Assembly (NCBI GenBank): GCA_047639555.1
Contig: JBLIOE010000020.1
Location: forward strand, 5,703-69,702
Source of the DNA: JAJRXC01 sp047639555
GTDB lineage: Bacteria; Actinomycetota; Acidimicrobiia; Acidimicrobiales; Aldehydirespiratoraceae
Reading direction: 5' to 3'
Length of the DNA: 64,000 nt
Positions 1-7,700 of this stretch are shown piece after piece. Under the pieces are notes generated by a model. The model did no database searches. It was not told the DNA's origin and worked only from the letters and a program-made list of their open reading frames with translations. Within the stretch, counting starts at the first letter, position 1. Every line of letters begins with the position of its first letter. The translations under genes were made by a program, and so were the position numbers.

Positions 1-131
1 TCGATGTGTCGGGAGGCCGAGCTGCGATGCGAGCGGGTCAAGAGTTCCAGGCCCTCGCCGGCCACCAAGCGTCGGTGGAGAGTTTCCGAGCCGATCCCTT
101 GGCCGCCATGAAGAAGATCGTGTCGGAATGA
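1..131 (+). CDS. C-terminal end of an unidentified protein (5' partial)
   Basis: Only the last 42 codons lie in the window. The frame whose codons begin at base 3 reads to a TGA at 129-131 and ends in LAAMKKIVSE. The final A-TG-A overlaps the ATG of the following crotonase gene, so the two are probably co-transcribed and translationally coupled. The fragment is too short to name a family. By context it may belong to acyl-CoA metabolism, but that is inference only. Confidence 0.55.
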   Translation, partial: DVSGGRAAMRAGQEFQALAGHQASVESFRADPLAAMKKIVSE

Positions 132-913
132 CTCATCCGAAGATTGAGGTGAACATCGACGGCGACGTCGGTTCGATTCTCGTCAACAACCCAACGCGGC
201 TGAACGCCATGACGGGCGCGATGTTCGATGCGCTTCACGGCGCCGCGATGACGATGCGCGAGGCAAGCCCTCGGGTTGTTGTCTTTCGCGGCGCCGGCGA
301 TCACTTCTGTTCCGGCGCCGACGTCAGTGGCGAAGGTGATGATGGAATCGAGGGCGTCGATCACCCGCTGCAAAACATGCGACGGATCGGCGATGCGGTC
401 ACCGCTCTGGCCGCTCTGCCCATGCCAACCATCGCCGCCGTCGACGGTGTGTGTGTCGGTGCGGGCTTCGGGTTCGCGCTCGCCGCCGACATGATGATCT
501 GCACCGATCGGGCTCGCTTCTCGTTGATCTTCGCCCGGCGGGCGCTGTCGCTCGACTTCGGCACGTCGTACCTGCTGCCGCAGCGCGTTGGCCTCCATCG
601 CGCCAAAGAGATGGCCTTCACCGCAGGGGAGTACGACGCTGCGGCCGCCGCCGAGATCGGTTTCGTGAACCAGGTGGTGCCGGCTGACGACCTCGAGTCG
701 GCCACACAGGCACTTGTTGACAAGGTGGTCGCGGGTCCGCCGCTCGCGCTTTCGATGTCGAAGCGACTGTTGGAGGCGAGCGCCAATTCAACCCTCGCTC
801 AGGCCGTCGAACAAGAGGCGCTGGCGCAGAACATCAACTTTCCGACCAACGATGTCCGCGAAGCGGCGGCTGCGTTCATTGAGAAACGGCCGACCCGCTT
901 CACCGGTTCGTAG
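128..913 (+). CDS. Crotonase-fold enoyl-CoA hydratase/isomerase family protein
   Basis: A 261-residue crotonase (ClpP/crotonase fold), normally acting on acyl-CoA thioesters in the cytoplasm. The oxyanion-hole segment FRGAGDHFCSGADVSG and the helix GVCVGAGFGFALAADMM are both clear, as is the usual C-terminal EKRPTRF. The two glutamates of classical hydratases (GGGCELA and QPEILIG in the mammalian enzyme) are not present: the matching segments read GAGFGFALAAD and RFSLIFARRAL. The aspartate typical of PaaG/isomerase-type members is kept (SLDFGTSYLLP). An isomerase or another crotonase reaction is therefore likelier than hydration. The start codon overlaps the stop of the upstream partial gene. 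Confidence 0.85.
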   Translation: MTHPKIEVNIDGDVGSILVNNPTRLNAMTGAMFDALHGAAMTMREASPRVVVFRGAGDHFCSGADVSGEGDDGIEGVDHPLQNMRRIGDAVTALAALPMPTIAAVDGVCVGAGFGFALAADMMICTDRARFSLIFARRALSLDFGTSYLLPQRVGLHRAKEMAFTAGEYDAAAAAEIGFVNQVVPADDLESATQALVDKVVAGPPLALSMSKRLLEASANSTLAQAVEQEALAQNINFPTNDVREAAAAFIEKRPTRFTGS

Positions 914-998
914 AGCCGCTCGGGCCCAGGAAGGGCTCTTAGTGGTAGCGGTAGTAACGGAGCAGAAACGGCGGTGAGATTTCCTCCGGTGAGCGTGC

Positions 999-1304
999 TC
1001 ACTTGATCTGGCCCCACTTGGAGCTGTTGTGCTCCTGAGCACAGTGGGGCCAAAACAGGTTGACATTCCCACTCCGGCAGAGACACTCACCCGACCAGCC
1101 GAAACAGGCCAACAGCACACGATGCAACAGGGCCAACGACACCCAGGCTGGGACATCGATCGTCCGCACGATCAGCGGGCTCACCCCACGGACTGCGACA
1201 CGTAAACGGACACCTATCCCAGTCCCGTCAACCTCCCACGGAACGTGACGCTCTCCGATCAGGAATGCTCGGACGATGAGAGTGCTCTGAGCGGGCTGGC
1301 TCAC
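999..1304 (-). pseudogene. Remnant of a plasmid pRiA4b ORF-3-like protein
   Basis: The middle of this 101-residue frame, about 1074-1223, reads VRLRVAVRGVSPLIVRTI then DVPAWVSLALLHRVLLACF and GWSG. It closely follows the N-terminal pattern of pRiA4b ORF-3-like domains (L-x-V-x-L-x-G-x-x-P-x-I-W-R-R, V-P-A-x-x-x-L-x-x-L-H-x-V-I-Q, A-x-G-W). The family is usually near 180 residues. Here the part after GWSG is replaced by unrelated sequence running into the inverted repeat at 1009-1052, so the gene looks truncated. The family is often carried by plasmids and mobile elements. Otherwise 914-1351 shows no supportable gene. Confidence 0.45.
1009..1052. repeat. Inverted repeat, nested hairpin (scar or terminator)
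   Basis: Arms TGGCCCCACT (1009-1018) and AGTGGGGCCA (1043-1052) are perfect inverted copies. The 24-base interior carries alternative small stems, GGAGC/GCTCC (1020-1024/1031-1035) and GTGCTC/GAGCAC (1029-1034/1037-1042). It lies about 95 bases after the crotonase stop and just inside the 3' end of a decayed reading frame. It could act as that gene's terminator or be the edge of a lost element; no T-tract follows. Confidence 0.6.
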
Positions 1305-1351
1305 TGACCCAGCGAACGAGCTGGCGCCACGACGGGTTGGATATGCCCCTC

Positions 1352-1789
1352 TTACGGGTCTGGAGTGGCGAGAACAGCTTTGGTGACGAAGTCAGCGATG
1401 CGTTCGGCGCTCCATCCGCGTCGTTGGAGGTCCGGCACTTCGCGTGGGTCGCTGGTGAGATTCCACATGAACAGCATCATCGTGGTGTTACCACCGAGTC
1501 GGACGAGCAACGGTTCGATCGGGGAGCATCCGAACGTGATCGCGGGTTCGCCCTCGTCGCGCCGCCGAAGGAATCCTTCTGACGACCGCAGGTTTACGGC
1601 GAGTTCGCCGTGCTCGGCGCACGCTCGCACCCACGCCAGGTTCCAGCGCCCGAACGCCTTGATCGGGTCGCCGGCGGCACCGCCCGACGATGCAAAGAGT
1701 TCGACTGCGCGGATCGGCAGCTGCAGCACGATCGCCTGGATTGCATCGCTCACGGAGGCGAAGTGTCGGTACGCCGTCGCCGTCGACAC
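1352..1789 (-). pseudogene. TetR-family regulator lacking its first helices
   Basis: The frame opens inside the recognition helix of a TetR DNA-binding domain, VSTATAYRHFASVSDAI, and continues for about 130 residues resembling a TetR ligand-binding domain. Intact members have some 35 residues before this point. Here an in-frame TGA lies only seven codons upstream (R-stop-GQLAGVSTATAY) and a TAG ten codons before that. No other frame supplies a convincing N-terminus. I read it as a 5'-truncated, probably non-functional regulator. A short protein starting at GTG 1789 could still be made. It is divergent from the PrnB-like/kynureninase-like pair, which its ancestor may have controlled. Confidence 0.6.
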
Positions 1790-1862
1790 TCCGGCGAGCT
1801 GTCCTCATCGGCTGGCACGACACGCTGGCTAACCTCTCATCGACATAAGACTGCATTCTCAT

Positions 1863-1886
1863 CTACGGCCGCTCCGGCCGTAGCGT
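1863..1886 (+). promoter_or_regulatory. Palindromic operator candidate overlapping a -10 box
   Basis: Perfect inverted repeat with 9-bp arms CTACGGCCG (1863-1871) and CGGCCGTAG (1875-1883) around CTC. Its right arm runs into TAGCGT (1881-1886), a TANNNT -10 box for the plus-strand operon. A start site near 1893 would leave a short leader carrying CGGAAG before ATG 1909. Its position between a TetR remnant and a divergent operon is classic for a TetR-type operator; binding is inferred. Confidence 0.5.
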
Positions 1887-1908
1887 CTTGGCCGAACGGA
1901 AGATCCGC

Positions 1909-3105
1909 ATGATCGAAGCCCAACCGCACTCGTCGCCCACACCACGCGTGGCCGCTTTTGACCAATGGATCCGAGGTCGCTTCGTCGACCTCAACACCGC
2001 GCTCGAAGATCTCTACGCCACGCAAGAGAACCGCTCCCAGGTGGCGGGGGTCGGCGACAGACTAAAGTCGCAGTTGCTCGGCGAGGGTCGGGATCTGATC
2101 GTCCCGCTTGTCGAGGAGGGAAACACCGACGAGGGCTTCGACCGGGCGTTCGAGCTGCTCGGCAACGTCGGCTACTACATGGCTGCATGTCGACGCCACG
2201 AGATCACTGAGCCCTCGCGCGAGCGGACATCACCGCTCGTGGAGGCGTCGACGCTCGCGCTCCACCTCGGCGCGTCGCTGGGCACGGTACCGCGCTTCGT
2301 CACCAGCCATATGGAGACGTACAACCGGGCGGTCAATGGCGTGTATCGCACGTTCACTCACGCTCCCGCCGAGAAACTGTTCCTCGATCACAACACTCGC
2401 GGCGCCTTCGCCTATATGCGTGCCGCCGACGCGCTGGGCCGTATCCACCCGATGGGAGTGTCTCACCCGGCCGCGCTCGACCTGCTCACCCATGCCCGCA
2501 ACGCGCTAGAAGATGCGTACGAGATGAACGTCGAACTTGGTCGCAAGCTCGACGTCGACGACTTCTTTTTCCGCGTGCGGCCCTACTACAAGCCGCACCG
2601 TGTCGGCTCGGTGGAGTACCGGGGTGCCAATGCGGGTGACTTCGCGGCGTTCAGCCAAATCGATATGCTCCTCGGATTGTGCAGCCCGACCGACCCGGCC
2701 TATAGCCAGGTTGTACTGGAGAAGTTCCCCTACCTCACCCCCGACGAGCAACGGCGTCTTCACGAATCGTTCCGCCACCCAAACGTGCTCGATGCACTCC
2801 TCGCGCAGGCCGACCACGCCGCCGAGGCCTGGTTCCGTGAACACTCCGCTGCGTTCCTCGCCGTCTGTCGAGCGCATGGTCGCGCCGCAGCTCAGCACCA
2901 CGACGATCTCGTAATGAGCTTCATCAAGCGACCCGCCGAGCGGATCCCGCCCGAGCATCTCTCTGGTATCACGGCGAGCGGACCACCACTCGACGTGCTG
3001 CTCCGCGCCCTAGAAGGCCTGCGCGATCGGCGTCTCGCCGCGGACCGTGACGACATCCCCACCCGTCACGCGGACCTCGCCGCGCTGCGCGAGCTGATCT
3101 CGTGA
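1909..3105 (+). CDS. PrnB-like protein (IDO/TDO superfamily, DUF1864 type)
   Basis: About 398 residues from ATG 1909, preceded by CGGAAG; an upstream TTG at 1888 is less likely. The C-terminal half carries DDFFFRVRPYYKPHRVG followed by SVEYRGANAGDFAAFSQI, matching the PrnB signature (F-Y-D-E-L-R-P-F-Y-E-P-I-R-V-G). PrnB is monodechloroaminopyrrolnitrin synthase, a heme protein of the indoleamine/tryptophan 2,3-dioxygenase superfamily that rearranges 7-chlorotryptophan. Many histidines follow (residues about 290-345), but the heme ligand cannot be assigned by eye. The next gene overlaps by 4 bases and resembles kynureninase, so an indole-ring oxygenase role on tryptophan or a derivative is plausible. 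No halogenase lies nearby. Confidence 0.75.
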   Translation: MIEAQPHSSPTPRVAAFDQWIRGRFVDLNTALEDLYATQENRSQVAGVGDRLKSQLLGEGRDLIVPLVEEGNTDEGFDRAFELLGNVGYYMAACRRHEITEPSRERTSPLVEASTLALHLGASLGTVPRFVTSHMETYNRAVNGVYRTFTHAPAEKLFLDHNTRGAFAYMRAADALGRIHPMGVSHPAALDLLTHARNALEDAYEMNVELGRKLDVDDFFFRVRPYYKPHRVGSVEYRGANAGDFAAFSQIDMLLGLCSPTDPAYSQVVLEKFPYLTPDEQRRLHESFRHPNVLDALLAQADHAAEAWFREHSAAFLAVCRAHGRAAAQHHDDLVMSFIKRPAERIPPEHLSGITASGPPLDVLLRALEGLRDRRLAADRDDIPTRHADLAALRELIS

Positions 3106-4190
3106 CCGGCCCCTTCGTCGACCACCGCGGCGCTTACTTTCTTAGCCACTCAATCGGACTCCCCGTGCACGGATCGCGCGATGTCGTCGCCGGGTACTTC
3201 GACACCTGGGAGAATCACACGGCGGACGCTTGGCCACGTTGGCTCGACGGCATCGAAGGATTCCGTACCGCCCTCGCCGAGCTGTTGTCGACCCGTGCCG
3301 CGTTGATCTGCCCGCAGAGCAACGTGTCGAGCGGGTTGGCGAAACTCCTCGACTCGCTGCATCACGGGTTTGACGCCCCGACGGTGTTGATCAGTGACGA
3401 TGCGTTTCCGTCGCTCGGTTTCGTCTGCACACGGTCGGGTTACGACGTGCGGTTCATCCCGCGTGAAGCCGACGTCTCCGATCCGGCCGTATGGCGCGAA
3501 CATCTCGAAGGTGTCGACGTGGCCGTAGTCACCCACGTGCACTCCAACACCGGCATTTGCGTACCCGTCCCCGACATCACCGCGGAGGTTCGCGCCAGCG
3601 GAGCGATCACGGTGGTCGACGTCGCGCAGTCGGCCGGCATCATTCCGATTGACCTCGGCGTGTGGAAGGTCGATGCCGTCGTCGGATCCTGCGTCAAATG
3701 GTTGAGCGGTGGGCCTGGCGCCGGGTGGTTGTGGGTGGCCGATACCGTGATCGACCGGTGCCGACCGAGTGACGTCGGTTGGTTCTCCCACGAGCAGCCG
3801 TTCGAGTTCGACATCCACGACTACCGCGACGCATCTGACGCGCTCCGATTCTGGGGCGGAAGCCCGACGGTCCTGCCGTTCCTCATCGCAGCGCACTCAA
3901 TCAGAGCAATAGACCAACTCGGCCTCCACACGATCCGCGCACACAACCTCGCCCTCACCGACCACCTGATCGACCGGCTCGGCGAACTTGTCTTCAGCCC
4001 GCACGACCGAGATCGACGCAGCGGAACAGCCATCGTGCACGCCGACGAGGGCGTCGTCGAGCGCCTCGCTGAGCAGAACATCGGCGTCGACCATCGCATC
4101 GGTGGAATCCGCGTCTCGCCACACGTCCACACCACGATGGACGACCTCGATCACCTTGCCCGACTGGTCAGCGACCACCCACGGAGCTGA
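3102..4190 (+). CDS. Kynureninase-like PLP-dependent enzyme (aminotransferase class V fold)
   Basis: 362 residues starting at GTG 3102 within the GTGA overlap with the PrnB-like gene. The fold-type I landmarks match kynureninase: THVHSNTG, the PLP-binding Asp in VVDVAQSAG, the Schiff-base lysine in SCVKWLSGGPGAGWLWV, and FWGGSPTVLPF, which aligns with F-R-G-G-T-P-x-x-L-S. The C-terminal SGTAIVHA and GIRVSPHVHTT are also family-like. Kynureninase cleaves kynurenine to anthranilate and alanine. The true substrate here is unknown, and no kynurenine formamidase gene is adjacent. A cysteine desulfurase-like role is less likely because of the GGPGA motif. Confidence 0.78.
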   Translation: MTGPFVDHRGAYFLSHSIGLPVHGSRDVVAGYFDTWENHTADAWPRWLDGIEGFRTALAELLSTRAALICPQSNVSSGLAKLLDSLHHGFDAPTVLISDDAFPSLGFVCTRSGYDVRFIPREADVSDPAVWREHLEGVDVAVVTHVHSNTGICVPVPDITAEVRASGAITVVDVAQSAGIIPIDLGVWKVDAVVGSCVKWLSGGPGAGWLWVADTVIDRCRPSDVGWFSHEQPFEFDIHDYRDASDALRFWGGSPTVLPFLIAAHSIRAIDQLGLHTIRAHNLALTDHLIDRLGELVFSPHDRDRRSGTAIVHADEGVVERLAEQNIGVDHRIGGIRVSPHVHTTMDDLDHLARLVSDHPRS

Positions 4191-4461
4191 GCATCGGCGC
4201 AGGCTCGCCCGCTGAGCTGGATACGCCTCAAGAACATCTCCAAGTCCTACGAACAGGCTGGGGTCTGGTCTCAAATCGACGAAACGTATCGGTCGAGTTC
4301 GACGTTGAGTGGGCGGAGGTTCCCGTTACTCCCGCTACCCGCCGTGTGACATTGTACAGTATTTCATGCTTTTTCTTGCTTTTCTGTGCGCTCCGTGTCA
4401 GAGTCAAACAACAGGAAATGCACTCACAAATAGTGGTATGCATTGAACAGAGGAGCACACG
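4191..4461. other. Intergenic region upstream of the WXG100 gene
   Basis: The first part contains an unstarted frame reading WIRLKNISKSYEQAGVW (about 4217-4267), which looks like the N-terminus of an ABC ATPase that then degenerates; this is a weak match to a decayed fragment. From about 4345 to 4450 the sequence is markedly richer in A+T than its surroundings and probably holds the promoter for the next two genes. A strong ribosome-binding site, AGAGGAG (4449-4455), precedes ATG 4462. Confidence 0.4.
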
Positions 4462-4737
4462 ATGTCCAACGACATGCTGGTCATGAGCAAGTCTCAGATG
4501 GAGCAACTGGCCGTCACGTTCGGCACCCAGGCCGAAGCGGTCCAGCAGGTGATCAAGGCGATTCAGGGTGGTCTCGACGGCACGACCTGGCAGGGGAACC
4601 GCTCGAACCGGTTCCGCGAGGCCTGGGCCTCCGAGTTTCGCCCGAACCTGATGAGCCTCGTCGATGCACTCGGCGAACACTCCGCCTTCATCGGGCGTGA
4701 ACTACAGGCCGGCGTTTCGGCTCTCGACACGGTCTGA
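4462..4737 (+). CDS. WXG100-family protein (type VII secretion substrate)
   Basis: 91 residues, the usual WXG100 size. It is predicted to be an all-helical hairpin with W43-Q-G45 at the turn (GTTWQGNRSNRFREAW) and amphipathic helices on both sides. Such proteins form dimers and are exported by type VII secretion systems. A YxxxD/E export signal is not evident; the C-terminus is FIGRELQAGVSALDTV, which lacks the tyrosine. A strong Shine-Dalgarno, AGAGGAG, lies 7 bases upstream. The FtsK/EssC-type ATPase follows after 22 bases, so this is probably its substrate or partner. Confidence 0.85.
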   Translation: MSNDMLVMSKSQMEQLAVTFGTQAEAVQQVIKAIQGGLDGTTWQGNRSNRFREAWASEFRPNLMSLVDALGEHSAFIGRELQAGVSALDTV

Positions 4738-4759
4738 CAACGCGAAAGCGGTCGGGGCC

Positions 4760-7700
4760 ATGCGCATCGTCCACCGCAGTGAACGAGGGGAGCGGATCGT
4801 TGAGATCGATATCGACGATCCAACTCGCCCGATTGCTGCGCTTTGTGCCGCTCTGGGGCTCGCGGCAGAGTCCGGGGAGCGCATTGGTCTGGCGATCGAC
4901 GGCCGATCGTTCGACCCCACCACGCCGCTCGCGGCAACGAACGTGTGTGAAGGGTCAGTCGTCGACTCCACTCCCACATCCACCCTCATCACCCCCACAT
5001 CCATCACCATCCAGAACCCGACCCCCTCCGCCCGGGCGCTCGCCATTGTTGGCGGCGTCCGGGCTGGAGGGTCGGTTCCGGTTGAGGGAGGCCTGTGTGT
5101 GGGCCGGTCGGTGGCGACCGACGTGTCACTTGATGATGCCGCCCTCTCGCCGCGACACTTCAGTGTCACGGCGGGCGGCGCATCGCTCATCGATCACGGC
5201 ACGCGCAATGGCACGTCGATCGAAGGGCATCCCGTCGCGGCACCGGCGGCGCTGGCCGCCGATCAAATGATCCGGGCGGGAACCACCCGACTGATGGTGC
5301 GAGATATCGAGGGCGACACTCCAGTGGCGGTGGCATCGGGTCTAGGCGCCCGTGGCGGGTCGATCCCGTTCAACCGCCCGCCCCGCTGCGAACCGCCAAC
5401 CGAGATGGCCCCGTTGCGGGCCCCCGGCCTGCGGCCCGAAGCTCCGGTCATAGAGCCGATCTCCGTGGCGGGCATCGTTCTGCCGATTCTTGCCGGTGGT
5501 GTTATGGCGTTGGTCTTCTCGCCGTTCATGGCGATCTTTGCGGCGCTCGGGCCAGTACTCACGATCGGCACATGGCTTGAGCGGCGGCGTCGAGCTCGCC
5601 GAGAGTTCCGAACCGCAGAGCGAGTCTTCCTGGCGGAAATGGATGACCTACGTGACGTACTACCCAGCGCCCGTCGGGCCGAGGTCTGGCGCCGGCGCAC
5701 GCTTCATCCCGATCCCGCGGAGGTGGTGCGCCGAGCGGCCGGTCCGTCGGTGCGGGTGTGGGAGCGACGCCCCGGCCACGCCGACAGTTTCTTGGTCGCG
5801 ATCGGTGCCGCGGATGAGCCGTTCCGACCTCCGCTTCGCGCCAACCAGTCGGCCGACGTGGCCGTGGAAGTCGGTCGCGTTCTTGCGGGCCTGCCGCTGC
5901 TTCCCGATGTGCCTGTTCCGCTCGATCTTGGGCCCGGCAAGACGGTCGGTCTGGTCGGCGACCGTGGCGCCTGTCTTGCCATCGCTCGTTCGCTTGTCGT
6001 TCAGATGGCCACGCACCACGGTCCGGCCGACCTTGCCGTTGCGGTCGGTGCCGACGAACCTCGCCGGTGGCGTTGGTGTGAGTGGCTCCCTCACGCCGCC
6101 GATCACGCCAGCGGACTTCGCGGTGTCACCGTGGTTACGACCGACGACTCTCGTGCGGCTGAATCGATCCGGGCGATGCAGGGCGAGCGTCTTCTGCTCG
6201 CCGTGCTCGACGGAGACGACCCGTTCCAGGGGCGAACCACCGTCGGGCGGATTCTGGCCGCCGCCGATCGCGTGGCCACGATTGTGTTGGTTGCCGACGA
6301 GCATCGTCTCCCGGCAACGTGCGACATGGTGGTTCGGGCGGACGAGTTTGGTCGGGTCACTTTGATCGACCCGCGTCAGGCATCACCCGGGCGCTCCGCG
6401 TTGGGGTGGGGTGTCAGCCTGGCCACGGCCCAATACGCGGCCCGTCGGCTGGCCCGCCTCGACGATCCCGAACTGCCGGTGGCCGGTGCTGGTGTGCCGT
6501 CGGCTGCGCCGCTTCTGTCACTGCTCGACATCCAGGGCGATGATGCCGCCGAGGTTGAGGCTCGCTGGCGGGCGACCGACGGCACGGCCGACCTGGCAAG
6601 TCCGATTGGTCTCGACGCCGACGGCGTCGTCTCCCTCGATCTTGTGCGAGAAGGACCCCACGTGCTGGTGGGCGGCACGACCGGATCGGGCAAATCCGAG
6701 CTCCTCCGCTCGCTCGTGGCCGGGCTGGCCGCCAGCGCGGATCCCGATCATGTCGCAATGGTGCTTGTTGACTACAAGGGTGGCGCCGCGTTCGACTGTT
6801 GCGCGGATCTGCCCCACGTCGCTGGTCTCGTAACCGACCTCGACGAGACCCTCGCAGCGCGGGCGCTCCGGTGCCTCGAGGCAGAGCTTCATCACCGGGA
6901 GCTGCGGCTTCGAGAACTTGGGGCCGAGGATCTGCCCGCGTTCCGTCGGTTGGCGGCTGGGCGTGACGACATCGATCCGCTCCCTCGGCTGATCGTTGTT
7001 GTCGACGAGTTCGCGTCGCTGGCCAGCGATCTGCCGGAGTTTCTCAATGCGTTGGTCGGCATTGCGCAGCGAGGCCGAAGTCTCGGTGTCCACATGATTC
7101 TCGCCACGCAACGTCCCGCCGGTGTCGTGACCGACGACATTCGGGCCAACACGTCGTGCCGCATCGCTCTTCGAGTCACCGATCGGGGCGACTCGTCCGA
7201 CGTCATCGATTCACCCGATGCGGCGGCGATCCCGCGTCATCGACCGGGCCGGGCGATCGCCCGCTTCGGACCGGGCGAGCTCGTGCCGTTCCAATCGGCG
7301 CTCGCCACCGGCTGCTCCGATGGCCGCGCTGGCGTGTCTCTTGTATTGCCGAGGGCAACGAAGCCCAACGTCGCACGCGACACCGATCTGCAACGGTTGG
7401 TTCGGTCGATCGGTGACGCCCATCGGGCCCGGGGCGGAGGGCTTCCGCGTTCTCCGTGGCCGCCCGCCCTTCCGACGGTTGCGACGCAAGCTGCTCACGA
7501 TGCTGCAGCCGGCGAGTGGCTCCTCGTGGATGAACCTGATCGGCAACAGCAACGCACCGACGGTTGGCTCCCGGCCGACGGCCATCTTTGTGTTGTTGGC
7601 GGACCGGGAAGTGGCACGACCACCACGCTTGCCACCGCGGCGCTCGCGGCCTCCGCTGTCGATCAGGACCGCCATCTCCATGTGATCGATCTCGACGCGG

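Noticed and set aside
4211..4340. Possible ABC ATPase N-terminus (WIRLKNISKSYEQAGVW)
   Set aside because: Only about 17 residues match, there is no start codon or Walker A, and a stop follows; noted in the intergenic entry but not called as a gene.
4664..4759. Upstream start extending the FHA-FtsK gene by 32 residues
   Set aside because: It would overlap the WXG100 gene and adds sequence without family similarity; ATG 4760 follows the WXG100 stop by 22 bases.
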